Assembly (NCBI RefSeq): GCF_000153025.1
Contig: NZ_CH672430.1
Span: 625,294-689,293, forward strand
Source of the DNA: Marinomonas sp. MED121
GTDB lineage: Bacteria > Pseudomonadota > Gammaproteobacteria > Pseudomonadales > Marinomonadaceae
DNA length: 64,000 bases
Direction: 5' to 3'
How positions within the stretch are numbered: the stretch's first letter is position 1; each line of letters opens with the position of its first letter. The notes beneath the pieces were generated by a model, which had not been told where the DNA came from, did not search any database, and worked only from the letters and a program-made list of their open reading frames with translations. Positions 1 through 9,059 of the stretch are shown here, one piece after another. A program made the position numbers and the translations under genes.

Positions 1-1
1 C

Positions 2-610
2 CTTAATGCTCTGGCAACAGAGTATAATGTGAATATTATGCATTCAGATTGGTTTGGTCGCCAAGGTGGCCAAGAGCTTATTTCTTCCAATGCGCAAGCA
101 ATTGCTGCCGCTTTTAGTCCTGAATTACTAGAAGATAGTTTGAATAGTGGTTTGCTTGAACTAAATGAAGAGCAGGTCGCAATTGTTCGAATTAATGAGC
201 ATAAACCTCAGTCAAATATGAGCTTAGAAGAAGCCAGCGCGGATGTGCAAGAGATTTTGCTTAAACGTAAGGCTACAGCGAGCTTGAAGCAAAAAGCAGC
301 TCAAATGCAAGCTGATGTAAATAATAGTGCTTGGACGCGTGTTGAGCTTGCTAGTCGTGGCCGTGATGACATAAGTGAAATCGTTTTCAAAATGGCAAGA
401 CCGCAAGGTGATGTGGCAACGTCTAAGGTACAAAGCTTAAACGATGGTGACCTGGTGCTTGTGAACTTGCTAGAGGTTAAAGATGGTGAAGTAGGTGAGG
501 ATGATGCTCAAAGAGATTACATTGAGCGTTACCTAAACCAAAGTGGCGTTTCGCTTGCTGTCGCTGCTCATCAAAAAGCATTAGAAAATGCTGCTTTAGT
601 AGAAAGGTAA
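2..610 (+). CDS. ppiD: PpiD-like periplasmic folding factor, C-terminal part (5' truncated)
   Basis: The reading frame is open from the window edge, so this is the last ~202 residues of a longer protein. The visible part begins near the end of a parvulin-like domain and continues as the helical C-terminal segment of PpiD-type proteins: a stretch ending in AIVRINEHKP, then a helix-rich LEEASADVQEILLKRKA region. PpiD is an inner-membrane-anchored periplasmic chaperone related to SurA that helps outer-membrane proteins fold. The N-terminal anchor and the parvulin core are outside the window, so the assignment rests on the C-terminal pattern only. A hairpin terminator follows directly. Confidence 0.72.
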   Translation, partial: LNALATEYNVNIMHSDWFGRQGGQELISSNAQAIAAAFSPELLEDSLNSGLLELNEEQVAIVRINEHKPQSNMSLEEASADVQEILLKRKATASLKQKAAQMQADVNNSAWTRVELASRGRDDISEIVFKMARPQGDVATSKVQSLNDGDLVLVNLLEVKDGEVGEDDAQRDYIERYLNQSGVSLAVAAHQKALENAALVER

Positions 611-663
611 CCTCCGTCTCATCATATTCTTATGAGAGTTAATTGAAGTTATTCTTTTGATAT

Positions 664-692
664 AAAAAAACCCATCTTTTGATGGGTTTTTT
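664..692. terminator. Rho-independent terminator shared by ppiD and the peroxidase gene
   Basis: Stem AAACCCATC / GATGGGTTT with a TTTT loop, flanked by an A-run on the left and a T-run on the right. It is therefore functional-looking on both strands and sits between two convergent genes. Confidence 0.85.
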
Positions 693-720
693 ATGGTCTT
701 TTTGACGCTTTTTATACCTG

Positions 721-1629
721 TTAATTGTTCTCAAACCAGTGGCTACTAGGTGCAAAAAAAGCTTGCCCAGTGACTGCTTTAGTATAATTCATCAACTTGT
801 CTGTATGGCCTGAGCCATCGCCAACCATCATGTTTTCTAACATCTTGTTAAAGTTGATAGGAGTGTGACAATAACTTGCAAATAAAAGCCCTGCCTGAGT
901 TAAGTCAGCATAGGGCATGCTATGGCGAAGTATCTCTAAACCTTGGTCTGATTCATCTTTGGCCGAAGCACGTTTGGTATGGGCTGTCAGAGGCTTGTCT
1001 TGGCTTTTATATTCGATGTTCTCTTCTTTGGTTCTCCCCATAATATCTTCTTGCTCTTTTAGCGCTAATCTTTTCCAGTGATCAAGGTTATGAACGAAGC
1101 GCTGCAAGTGAATGTATGAGCCGTTTGCGAAGTCTGGGTCGTCTTCTTTTTTAACAAGAGCAACATTGGCTCGGTGGCTCCCTTCTGGGTTTTCTGTGCC
1201 ATCGACAAAGCCTGTTAGGTCTCGACTATCAAGGTATCTAAAGCAAGAAGTATCTTCTACTAAGGCAACTAAACCTGAGAGTATTGTCATCAGTTTTTGT
1301 GCTAATTGATACGTCATATCTCGACGGTTTGAGCGAATGTGTAGCATCAGGTCAGCAGGCGTTGCTGGGGAATCGGGAAGATTTGGAAAAGAAATGAGCT
1401 CTTTGGGGCGAGCATTAGGGCTCAGTGTATCCCAAAACTCACTGCCAATAGCGATAACACCATGGGGATGGCTTGCTGGGCTACTTTGTTGAAACTCAGA
1501 GATTAAGGTGTGAGCTTGTTTTAAAGCGGCTTTAAGCTCGGTTTCCTTGTTTGGTAAGACGTTTAAAGTGATAAACAGGGCGTCAGAGTTTGCTGCTGCT
1601 GTGATACCTGATTGAAAAATAGTCGACAA
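721..1629 (-). CDS. DyP-type haem peroxidase (YfeX-like)
   Basis: 302 residues, close to the ~300 of YfeX and class B DyP peroxidases. These cytoplasmic haem enzymes reduce H2O2 while oxidising dyes or porphyrinogens. The diagnostic GXXDG motif is present as GFVDGTENPEG (distal catalytic Asp), followed by the family's HWKRL and MGRTKEENIE segments. The later LRHSMPY segment carries the probable proximal haem-ligand His, and LLFASYCHTP is typical of the C-terminal part. There is no signal peptide. The gene is convergent with ppiD and shares its terminator. Its physiological substrate cannot be read from sequence; the dye-decolorising name is a family label only. Confidence 0.9.
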   Translation of the reverse strand: MSTIFQSGITAAANSDALFITLNVLPNKETELKAALKQAHTLISEFQQSSPASHPHGVIAIGSEFWDTLSPNARPKELISFPNLPDSPATPADLMLHIRSNRRDMTYQLAQKLMTILSGLVALVEDTSCFRYLDSRDLTGFVDGTENPEGSHRANVALVKKEDDPDFANGSYIHLQRFVHNLDHWKRLALKEQEDIMGRTKEENIEYKSQDKPLTAHTKRASAKDESDQGLEILRHSMPYADLTQAGLLFASYCHTPINFNKMLENMMVGDGSGHTDKLMNYTKAVTGQAFFAPSSHWFENN

Positions 1630-1673
1630 GTTAAACTCCTAGGTTGCACTTGCATTAGCGTGCACAAATTCAG

Positions 1674-3512
1674 TTAAAAATTAGGGTATAAAGTCTTCAG
1701 CTGACTGGATTGGCTGGGTTTTACTTCTCCGCTGTAAAATTCTTCAAGGGCATCTGCAAGATCAGATCCATCCCAGTCAGTCGCGGCAGTATCTGAATAC
1801 ATGATAAGCTCGGCTTCCATCAAAAGTTGGCTTAAAGTTGAAGACTCACTGAGCCTTTTTATATCATCAAGGCCATTGATTTTATCTTCTCCCCATCTGT
1901 GTCTTGCCCACTCTAAGCTTCTGCCTCGTAAGGTTTTAAGGTCATTATTTTGACACGCTCGTATTAGTTCTTGATAAGCGCTTTTCTCATCTTGAGTGTT
2001 AAGTGGTGCGAAGACTTGTAGTGTTGGAACATCCTCTGTTTTATTTACTTCTTTACGTTTTTTTAGCATCAAGAAGATAGCGCTCATAAGTGTGCTAATC
2101 GCAACTATCGCCAATATCCATAAAATAATGCTTTTGATGCTCCAGCCTTGATTTACAGTCATTGTGCTTGCTTCTGTTGGATCGGCTTGGTTATCAGTTG
2201 AGGGAGTTTCTTCACTCTCTTTTTCTTTGGGTTTAGCTAAAGAAATAGGCGCAACTGAACCTGTTTGAGGAGCAAGTAATTTTGTTGCTTGTCCATTATT
2301 AGATAGGTCAGTTAACGCCATCCCAGTGACTTCTACTGAAGGTGGAACGGCATAGGTGCGCTCTAGTTGCCGGGTTTGTGTATTCCAAAAAACAATTTCA
2401 ACCTCAGGTAATTCGAGTTTTCCAGGAATAGTCGGGACAACTTCTATTTGGATGGATTGCTCGCCAATGATGCCAGTATCTGTTTTTCTGTTGTTGAGAT
2501 TAGTTGGTTGAGGGTACAGCTTATAGTAGCGGGTGCTGGCGAAAGAAAATGCGGGCATTTGCTCTGCTAACGCGCCATTGGCAAAAGCGTCAATTTGCCA
2601 AATTAGTGTATCGCCCACCTTCACCTCACTCGTAGGGGATAGGGTGTTTAATAAACTTACCTTAGTTGCTGGTAACCAATCATCGCTTGGGTAACTGGCT
2701 GGAATAGGCAAAACATTTAAGTTAATGGCTTTGCTTTGTGCCTTGATTAGTCTTCTTCCTCGGTTGGTGTTAATCATGGCTGATATTTTTTGCGGCGGTA
2801 TTTCAATGTTTCCGCTTTGTTGGGCAAAGGCAAGGTATTCTCGAGTAATTACTTGATATTGAGTGCCATTAACTTCTTCATAATGAATTTGGTCGTCTGC
2901 TAGCCTCTCAATCACTAAATTGGGATGGTTTGGTGTGGAGATATTGGCATTTTGAAGGGCAAAAGCAGAATATAATTTTAAGCTAACAATCAGTTCTTGC
3001 TGAAGGTAAGGTTCAGTTTGTGATACTTCAAGATCGATAATAACAGGCGGGTTGCCGTTTTCGTCCAGTAGTTGTTGGGCTGTTTTTACTTTTAGCGTGA
3101 TTGGCTCAGATGCATAATTACCTACTTTTATTGGTGGAATCAGAAAATCCCCCGTAGATTTTGGCATCAAAGAAATAACCCAAAAACTTAAAGATTGGCT
3201 AGTGCCTAAATTAAAGCGAAATTGGCTATTTTGACTTTGGCTTAATATATCAAAATCACGTTTTAAGGCAGATAAATCAGGGCCTTGACCTGTTTCTGGG
3301 AAGTCTGTACGAATGGTAAGCTGTACTAGATCATTTTCATAAATCACTTGTTTATCAAGTGTTGCTGTCACGCTGGCAGCACTTGCTAGTGTACTTATGA
3401 TGAGCATCACTGAAATGGCTAGTATTTTAAAAAGGCTAAATAAGCCGCTTTGTTGCAACATAAATTTCTTATTATCTTGAGTAAATGACATCAAACCTAT
3501 ATCCACTACCAT
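1674..3512 (-). CDS. batD: BatD-like membrane protein of the moxR-bat operon
   Basis: Up to 612 residues. A signal peptide is clear (FSLFKILAISVMLIISTLASA), followed by a long beta-rich periplasmic part starting VTATLDKQVIYENDLVQLTI, which is the BatD N-terminal pattern. A single membrane span lies near residues 460-485 and a cytoplasmic helical tail follows. BatD proteins accompany VWA proteins BatA/B and a MoxR ATPase in an envelope complex linked to stress or oxygen tolerance in other bacteria; the exact role is unsettled. The longest start overlaps batB by 7 bp and has an AGGAT upstream. Starts at the Met eight residues in (with AGG) or at MLQQSG would give a more normal signal peptide, so the N-terminus is uncertain. 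Confidence 0.82.
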   Translation of the reverse strand: MVVDIGLMSFTQDNKKFMLQQSGLFSLFKILAISVMLIISTLASAASVTATLDKQVIYENDLVQLTIRTDFPETGQGPDLSALKRDFDILSQSQNSQFRFNLGTSQSLSFWVISLMPKSTGDFLIPPIKVGNYASEPITLKVKTAQQLLDENGNPPVIIDLEVSQTEPYLQQELIVSLKLYSAFALQNANISTPNHPNLVIERLADDQIHYEEVNGTQYQVITREYLAFAQQSGNIEIPPQKISAMINTNRGRRLIKAQSKAINLNVLPIPASYPSDDWLPATKVSLLNTLSPTSEVKVGDTLIWQIDAFANGALAEQMPAFSFASTRYYKLYPQPTNLNNRKTDTGIIGEQSIQIEVVPTIPGKLELPEVEIVFWNTQTRQLERTYAVPPSVEVTGMALTDLSNNGQATKLLAPQTGSVAPISLAKPKEKESEETPSTDNQADPTEASTMTVNQGWSIKSIILWILAIVAISTLMSAIFLMLKKRKEVNKTEDVPTLQVFAPLNTQDEKSAYQELIRACQNNDLKTLRGRSLEWARHRWGEDKINGLDDIKRLSESSTLSQLLMEAELIMYSDTAATDWDGSDLADALEEFYSGEVKPSQSSQLKTLYPNF

Positions 3513-5245
3513 ATTGGGAGTCCATCCTGTTGTCTATAGCGGTTTTCAGCACGTTTTTCCTGGTGTAAATACCATAACTTTCTTTTAAGTAGCCCGCCTG
3601 GATCATCTTGAATTTGTCTCATCCACTGATTAAGGGCAACTTGCTCCTCTGATGTAAGGGGAGAATCTTTTTGTTCTGGAGGTGTTTGCTCTTGTGCTTC
3701 TGGTTTGCTTTGTTCAGCGTTATTATCCTGTCTGGCATTTTCCATATCCTGCTTGTCTGGATCCTGTTCGCCTTCCTGCTCTGGATCAGCCTGATCATTT
3801 GACTGGGCGTCTTGGCTGTCTGCTTGCTGATCTTTATTTTCTTGCTTTGAATTGTCAGCGTTCTTGTCCTGCTGCTTTTTTTGTTCTTCTTGTTTTAACT
3901 TATTGAGATAGTCTAAGTTTTCTTGTGCTTCTTTGAAATCTGGATTGAGATTTAATGCATCTTCATAAGCGGTGATTGCTGCCTCTAAGTTACCCGCAAG
4001 GGCAAGGCTATTGCCTTTGTTATAAGCAAGGCTAGAGGAGTTGTTTTGTTTGTTTAAATCTTCAAGCTGCTGTGCTGCTGCTTCATAGTTACCAAGAGCA
4101 TATTGACTGGCTGCTTGCCATTTTGGGTTTTCGAATAAAGGTTGGGCATTTTCCCAATCACCTTGATCAACCAATTTTTGAGCTTTTTGGTCAGGGGTTG
4201 AAAACCAGTCTAAGGGAGAGGCATCTGCTTTTTGGGCGATGGGTAACACCAAAATGAATATAGACAGCATAACCCCTGCTCTAAATTGATAAAGTAGCCA
4301 AAATAAGAATGGCAAAGCAAACCAATGACCTTTATCAACCCAATCAATAGACTGGCTTTTGGCTTCAATCGCGTCTTTCGGGTTATTTAATTCTGTGTTT
4401 AATATACTCTCGATGTCACTGGGCAGTAAGTCACTCGGGTAATAGCTTGCCCCTAATTCCCTTGCAAATTGATTTAGTTCTTTTATTGGCAGCTTAGCCA
4501 AAACTTGCCCTTTATTAGTACGAAGAATATTACCATCCGGTAGTACAATAGGGCCCCCATCTTGGGTGCCAACACCGATGATATTTAGCTTAATATTGTA
4601 ATTATTAATGAGGCTTTTAATGCCTTCAAACTCACTTGGTTTTATATCATCTGTAAATAAAATCACATTAGTAAACTGATCTTTGTCTTTGATTAAAGCC
4701 AGGGACGTTTCGAAAGCTTGAGTTGTATCGCTGCCATATAGGGGCATAATTATTGGGTCTAGAGCCAACAAAAAATGCTTGAGGGTTGATTTATCTTGGC
4801 TAAAAGGGCTAATAACATAGGCATCACCCGCATAAGCTGTTAAGGCAACATTGCCTTCTTTGATATTACCCAGAACATCCTGAACCTTCTGTTTGACCCT
4901 GGTGAGCCTGTTAGGTTTGATATCAGTGGCATACATGGATAAAGATTGATCAAGAATCAAGATGGTTTGTTTGGGGGTAATAAATTGTTTTTCTACCTTT
5001 TTTTCCCAACTAATGCCGGCTATCCCTATGATTAATAAGCTGACAAGTACAATGCCAATCCAACTGGGTAAGCGTTTACCGCTTTTTGCTGTGACTAGGT
5101 GTTGCAGTAATTTTGCATCAATAAAATTAGTAAGTTGGTTTTGAGTGACCTTATTTTCTTTTTTTAAAATATAGAGAAAGAGAACAAAGAAAATAAGAAT
5201 CAGATAGCTAGGGTTTGAAAAATATATAGTGTCAAAGAATGTCAT
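3506..5245 (-). CDS. batB: BatB/BatC-like protein: VWA domain fused to TPR and acidic tail
   Basis: 579 residues. Two N-terminal membrane spans (about 10-27 and 60-78) precede a von Willebrand A domain whose metal-site motif is DQSLS, with the later Asp pair in FTDDIKP. A further membrane span near 310-335 leads to a tetratricopeptide section (LAYNKGNSLALAGNLEAAIT) and then a very Gln/Asp/Glu-rich low-complexity tail. In many genomes BatB (VWA) and BatC (TPR) are separate; here they are one chain. Its start ATG shares one base with the batA stop (TAATG), so the two are translationally coupled. It probably scaffolds the Bat complex at the inner membrane. Confidence 0.85.
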   Translation of the reverse strand: MTFFDTIYFSNPSYLILIFFVLFLYILKKENKVTQNQLTNFIDAKLLQHLVTAKSGKRLPSWIGIVLVSLLIIGIAGISWEKKVEKQFITPKQTILILDQSLSMYATDIKPNRLTRVKQKVQDVLGNIKEGNVALTAYAGDAYVISPFSQDKSTLKHFLLALDPIIMPLYGSDTTQAFETSLALIKDKDQFTNVILFTDDIKPSEFEGIKSLINNYNIKLNIIGVGTQDGGPIVLPDGNILRTNKGQVLAKLPIKELNQFARELGASYYPSDLLPSDIESILNTELNNPKDAIEAKSQSIDWVDKGHWFALPFLFWLLYQFRAGVMLSIFILVLPIAQKADASPLDWFSTPDQKAQKLVDQGDWENAQPLFENPKWQAASQYALGNYEAAAQQLEDLNKQNNSSSLAYNKGNSLALAGNLEAAITAYEDALNLNPDFKEAQENLDYLNKLKQEEQKKQQDKNADNSKQENKDQQADSQDAQSNDQADPEQEGEQDPDKQDMENARQDNNAEQSKPEAQEQTPPEQKDSPLTSEEQVALNQWMRQIQDDPGGLLKRKLWYLHQEKRAENRYRQQDGLPIW

Positions 5246-6246
5246 TAAAATTGTCCCTTTCTAATCGCATTCCAGCGAGTGTATAGGGCTAAAAAGAGAA
5301 AAAATAAACTCGCTAAAGCAATCATATTAAACAGGGTTGTTTTTGGTCTTTGCCATTGATCTTCACCTGGCGTGGGCTCTAGTGCATCTAACGTTGCATA
5401 TATTGATGCAAGCTCTTGAGTACTTTTCGCTCTAAAGTATTGTCCTTGGGTCAGGTCAGCCACTTTTTGTAACAGTTCTTCATCAAGGTCGGTGGAAGGG
5501 TTAATGACCCTTGGTCCAAAGAAACCTTGGCTCACCATCTGCTCTGCACCTATGCCTATGGTGTGGATTTTGACTCCTTGTTTAGCGGCAAATTGCGCGG
5601 CTTGATCAGGCTTGACTCTGCCTGCAGTATTGGCGCCATCTGTCATTAGAATCATGACACGTTTATCTGCATCAATGTTGGCTAGTCGCTTAATGCCTAA
5701 ACCAATAGCATCACCAATCGCCGTATTTTCGCCCGCAAACCCTATTTGGGTTTCATTAACCAGCTGCGCAATGGTATCTAGATCATAACTAAGTGGTGCC
5801 TGTAGGTAAGCTTTGCTGCCAAACACAATAATCCCAATGCGATCGCCTTGTCGCTCTGTAATGAAGCGATTAAGTACTTGTTTTGCTGCATCTAAGCGAT
5901 TTGCCGCCTGCTGATTTATTTTCATGTCTGCTGTTTGCATACTGCCAGATAGGTCTAATGCAATCAGTAAGTCACGGCCTGAAGGGGTGACTGATTTAGG
6001 TTCCCCTAACCAGACAGGCCTTGCAATCGCGACGACAAGTAATAGCCATGAAATCCATAAAAAAAGACGAATGATATGTTTGGAGAAGCTTTGTTTTTTA
6101 ACGCTAAGGTTAAGTTCACCTTGATTAAATTTAGCGAGATGAGGCCACCAAAGTGCTTTTTGCTCTGATTCAGCAGCTTTAGTTAGCTTCATTAAAAGGG
6201 GTAATAGGCTTACAAGTAAAAACCAAGGCCAAATAAACTCAAGCAT
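5245..6246 (-). CDS. batA: BatA-like VWA membrane protein
   Basis: 333 residues. Layout: N-terminal hydrophobic segment, second span near 60-78, a VWA domain with the intact DLSGSM metal-binding motif and TDGANTAG, then a C-terminal span (FNMIALASLFFLFLALYT). This is the classic BatA arrangement with the VWA domain held at the membrane. The start overlaps the upstream DUF4381 gene by 8 bp and the stop overlaps batB by 1 bp, so it is mid-operon. VWA domains bind protein partners through a Mg2+-type site; the partner here is presumably the MoxR ATPase or another Bat protein. Confidence 0.88.
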   Translation of the reverse strand: MLEFIWPWFLLVSLLPLLMKLTKAAESEQKALWWPHLAKFNQGELNLSVKKQSFSKHIIRLFLWISWLLLVVAIARPVWLGEPKSVTPSGRDLLIALDLSGSMQTADMKINQQAANRLDAAKQVLNRFITERQGDRIGIIVFGSKAYLQAPLSYDLDTIAQLVNETQIGFAGENTAIGDAIGLGIKRLANIDADKRVMILMTDGANTAGRVKPDQAAQFAAKQGVKIHTIGIGAEQMVSQGFFGPRVINPSTDLDEELLQKVADLTQGQYFRAKSTQELASIYATLDALEPTPGEDQWQRPKTTLFNMIALASLFFLFLALYTRWNAIRKGQF

Positions 6247-6736
6247 GGACTTTGTGCCTCCTACACCAATATTTAGTTAACTGGAGTATTTTGGCCCTTT
6301 GCTCAGGGTCAAGGCAGAGTGTTGGCTGATAAGCGCCATTGATAAAAATATCTCCCAGTTGCTTAAATTGATATTTGCTGGGGATATCTATATCGAGCTG
6401 ATTGAACAGTGTTTGGCTGGGTAAGGAGGCGAGATCATTTCGGCCAAGGGTGATTAAGCAGCGTCTTATTATCTGATGGCAATGGCTTAGGAGCTCATCA
6501 TCTTTTTTATCTTGGATGCTATCAATTAATTGAAAAGCGTCACGACGATAAGCATTCCTTTTATATAAAAAATATTGGTACGTAATAAGGCAGATTAATC
6601 CGATAAAAATAAAAGCGACAACCAGCCATGTCCACCATACAGGCGGCCACATGGCGATGCTATCCGGCAATATATAGGCTGTATTGGGCAGCTCTATTTG
6701 AGGTCCTTGGGTTGAAGGTATATTAGCTTGATTCAT
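6239..6736 (-). CDS. DUF4381 family membrane protein of the bat operon
   Basis: 165 residues with the short proline-rich N-terminus typical of DUF4381 (ILPDSIAMWPPVWWTWLV), one membrane span at about 33-55, and a charged helical cytoplasmic domain containing a CHQIIRRCLITLG segment. Such proteins almost always lie between the DUF58 and VWA genes of moxR-bat operons, as here, and are thought to be a small component of the same complex. No catalytic motif is seen. It overlaps batA by 8 bp and is separated from the DUF58 gene by about 30 bp. Confidence 0.78.
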   Translation of the reverse strand: MNQANIPSTQGPQIELPNTAYILPDSIAMWPPVWWTWLVVAFIFIGLICLITYQYFLYKRNAYRRDAFQLIDSIQDKKDDELLSHCHQIIRRCLITLGRNDLASLPSQTLFNQLDIDIPSKYQFKQLGDIFINGAYQPTLCLDPEQRAKILQLTKYWCRRHKVHA

Positions 6737-6766
6737 ATAGCGTTAAATTCTCGTATCCCTTATCAC

Positions 6767-7684
6767 TTAACTTAAAGCGCCAAAAGCCATAAGGTGTCTT
6801 GCAATTTGTACGGGTGATTCCTCTAGTCCAAAATGATGGAAAGGAATCCCAATCCTGCTCAGTTGATTATTGAGCGCTTGTTTTGCGGCTAATCTTTGCG
6901 CTTGATAGTTTTCTAAATTTTGCTTGGTTACCTGTATTGTTCTAACGCCACCTGTGTCTTCTAATCGATATTGACCTTCAGGTAAATGATCAAGACGTTC
7001 ATCCTCAATACTGATCCAATGAATCAAATTAAATTTGGACAATCTTTGTAATTGTTCAAAATCAAAGTCAGTCAAAGTGAGTTTATCACTCGTAATAATA
7101 ATTTGTTGATGACGAACATTGCGTTTAATAAGTGCTTGCCAAGGGCTAGAGGTATGATTTAGTGCTAATCTGTTTTCGACTTTTGTCGCGTCTGAAAAGG
7201 CTGATAGTAGCGCACTAAAGTGACTAGATTGATTTTTTGCCGGTAAGTAAATTTCCTTATCAGCAAAATGTAAAAAACCACCTACTTTGTCGTTTTGTAT
7301 CCTAGTGCGCCAAGCAATTAAGGCCTGTAATTGCACCATACGTGTCGAAACAAAAGTATGTCGAGTACCGAAATAGGCCTGACTGGAAAAGTCTAACGCC
7401 AAAATACGGCTATGCTCTCTTTCTTCGGCATATACCCTAGTATGGGTTTTACCTGTCTTAGCACTGACTCGCCAATCAATATGGCGCATATCATCGCTTG
7501 CTTGATACTCTCTGACTTCTAGCATTTCCATGCCATGACCCTTCATCCTAGTGAGATGGGAGCCAAGCATGGGGCGTCTGTGTGGATGAAGTGGGGCCTT
7601 GCCTAAATTTTTTGCAAAAATAGCAAGCTCAGACAATTGACGAACATCCAGTTCCGGGGAGTCTGGTGAAATTAATGCATCCAT
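6767..7684 (-). CDS. DUF58 domain protein of the moxR-bat operon
   Basis: 305 residues. The signature DUF58 core is present: HLTRMKGHGMEMLEVREYQ followed by DDMRHIDWRVSAKTGKTHTR and then VYAEEREH. The C-terminal half has a VWA-like fold pattern (ILALDFSSQAYFG, QQIIITSDKLTLTDFD) with an incomplete metal site. There is no membrane segment. DUF58 proteins work with the MoxR ATPase encoded immediately upstream (spacing about 5 bp here) and are believed to be recruited to the membrane VWA complex. Confidence 0.87.
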   Translation of the reverse strand: MDALISPDSPELDVRQLSELAIFAKNLGKAPLHPHRRPMLGSHLTRMKGHGMEMLEVREYQASDDMRHIDWRVSAKTGKTHTRVYAEEREHSRILALDFSSQAYFGTRHTFVSTRMVQLQALIAWRTRIQNDKVGGFLHFADKEIYLPAKNQSSHFSALLSAFSDATKVENRLALNHTSSPWQALIKRNVRHQQIIITSDKLTLTDFDFEQLQRLSKFNLIHWISIEDERLDHLPEGQYRLEDTGGVRTIQVTKQNLENYQAQRLAAKQALNNQLSRIGIPFHHFGLEESPVQIARHLMAFGALS

Positions 7685-7689
7685 AAATT

Positions 7690-8643
7690 TTATGCCACAG
7701 GCACTCTTTCTATCAGCTGATCAAGAAGGGAATCCGAGGTATAACCTTTCGCTTCAGCTTCAAAAGAAGGGATGATTCTGTGCCTTAACACATCATGAGC
7801 AACCGCTCTTACATCATCAGGTGTTACAAATTGCTCGCCTTTTAATAAGGCATGAGCACGTGCACAACGGTCTAATGCAATGGTTGCCCTTGGACTGGCG
7901 CCAAAATCAATCAGATTAACCGAACTTTCTAAGTAGTGTTCAGGGTGTCTGGTTGCCATCACTAATTGGACTATGTAGTTTTCAATGGATTCGGCCATAT
8001 ACAAACCGAGTGCTTGGTTTCTTAATGCTTGTATATCATCGCCAGAGCAATTCGGTGAATCGATAGTGAGTTTATTAGCACTTTGGTTACGTACTAATCT
8101 TAAGACTTTTAGCTCGTCTTCTGCGCTTGGGTAACCTACTTTAAGCTTCATAATAAAGCGATCTAATTGAGCTTCAGGTAAAGGGTAGGTGCCTTCTTGC
8201 TCAATCGGGTTTTGAGTGGCTATGACAAAAAATAGCTCAGGTAACTGATAACTTTTATTGCCAACAGTCACTTGGCGCTCACCCATGGCTTCTAACAAGG
8301 CTGATTGAACCTTAGCTGGCGCTCGGTTAATTTCATCTGCTAAAACGATATTGTTTATGACAGGTCCAGGTACAAATTGAAATTGCCCTGTTTCTTGTTG
8401 ATAAACTTCAGAGCCAGTTACATCCCCTGGTAATAAATCTGGGGTAAATTGAATTCGGTGAAATTGACTATCGATACTTTTTGCTAGGGCTTTTGCCGCT
8501 GTTGTTTTTGCAATACCTGGTGGTCCTTCAAGTAAAACATGTCCATCAGCAATTAAGGCAATTAACAATCTATCAGTGAGTGTATTCTGACCAATAATGG
8601 CCTGATTCAAGTAATCTTTTAAACGGGTTATCACAGCATCCAT
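7690..8643 (-). CDS. MoxR-family AAA+ ATPase
   Basis: 317 residues from the chosen start. Walker A is GPPGIAKTT, Walker B is VLADEINRAP, the sensor 1 region is FFVIATQNPIEQEGTYPLPEAQLDRF, and the C-terminal lid follows. MoxR ATPases act as chaperone-like motors that activate VWA-containing partners; here the partners are encoded in the same operon. I start at the ATG at 8643 because it has AGAGGATC about 10 bases upstream and gives the family's usual N-terminus. A longer frame continues 32 codons upstream into the divergent promoter region but looks non-coding. This is the first gene of the six-gene operon. Confidence 0.9.
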   Translation of the reverse strand: MDAVITRLKDYLNQAIIGQNTLTDRLLIALIADGHVLLEGPPGIAKTTAAKALAKSIDSQFHRIQFTPDLLPGDVTGSEVYQQETGQFQFVPGPVINNIVLADEINRAPAKVQSALLEAMGERQVTVGNKSYQLPELFFVIATQNPIEQEGTYPLPEAQLDRFIMKLKVGYPSAEDELKVLRLVRNQSANKLTIDSPNCSGDDIQALRNQALGLYMAESIENYIVQLVMATRHPEHYLESSVNLIDFGASPRATIALDRCARAHALLKGEQFVTPDDVRAVAHDVLRHRIIPSFEAEAKGYTSDSLLDQLIERVPVA

Positions 8644-8723
8644 CGAGTGAATGATCCTCTTACTTCTGTCAATAAAAGTGGAGACACAATATAATACGAC
8701 AATCTTAAATGATTGAATTCCAA

Positions 8724-8737
8724 GAAGACAAGTCTTC
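8724..8737. promoter_or_regulatory. Short palindrome in the moxR / DUF2835 divergent region
   Basis: GAAGAC-AA-GTCTTC, a perfect 6+6 bp inverted repeat in the 126-bp space between two divergent start codons. It could be an operator for either side. No binding protein can be assigned. Confidence 0.3.
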
Positions 8738-8769
8738 ATGGGGATAGTTCAAGTTTTAAAGGGAATAAG

Positions 8770-8988
8770 ATGGCGTTAGTTGTAGTGGATGTTGCCTTAG
8801 CAGCCCATAAATTTCAGGACTTGTATCAAGGAAGAGCAAAAAACCTTCTTGTGCAAAGCCGTGATGGTCGAAAAATTCAGCTACCTTTAGCCATATTTAG
8901 ACCTTTTTTAACCCACTCTGGCATTTATGGCACCTTTGAAGTGGAATTTGATCAAAATTATCGCTTGCTCGACATAAAAAAGAAGTAA
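8770..8988 (+). CDS. DUF2835 family small protein
   Basis: 72 residues from the ATG at 8770, which is preceded by AAAGGGAA. The sequence fits DUF2835: a Y-x-G-x-A segment (YQGRAKNLLVQSRDGRKIQL), then PLAIFRPFLTHSGIYGTFEVEF and a basic end. The family is small, soluble and uncharacterised in gammaproteobacteria, and the pattern suggests a compact beta-rich fold. An in-frame extension of 19 codons upstream lacks a ribosome-binding site and was dropped. It lies just upstream of pyrD on the same strand. Confidence 0.8.
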   Translation: MALVVVDVALAAHKFQDLYQGRAKNLLVQSRDGRKIQLPLAIFRPFLTHSGIYGTFEVEFDQNYRLLDIKKK

Positions 8989-9059
8989 ACTAGGCACCTA
9001 TAAAATTGCGGCATAAAAACCGGCTCACCCTAAATGAAAATAACTAGGAGTTTTTGATT

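Noticed and set aside
8644..8739. N-terminal extension of the MoxR protein by 32 codons
   Set aside because: The internal ATG at 8643 has a good ribosome-binding site and yields the family's usual N-terminus; the extension is in the divergent promoter region.
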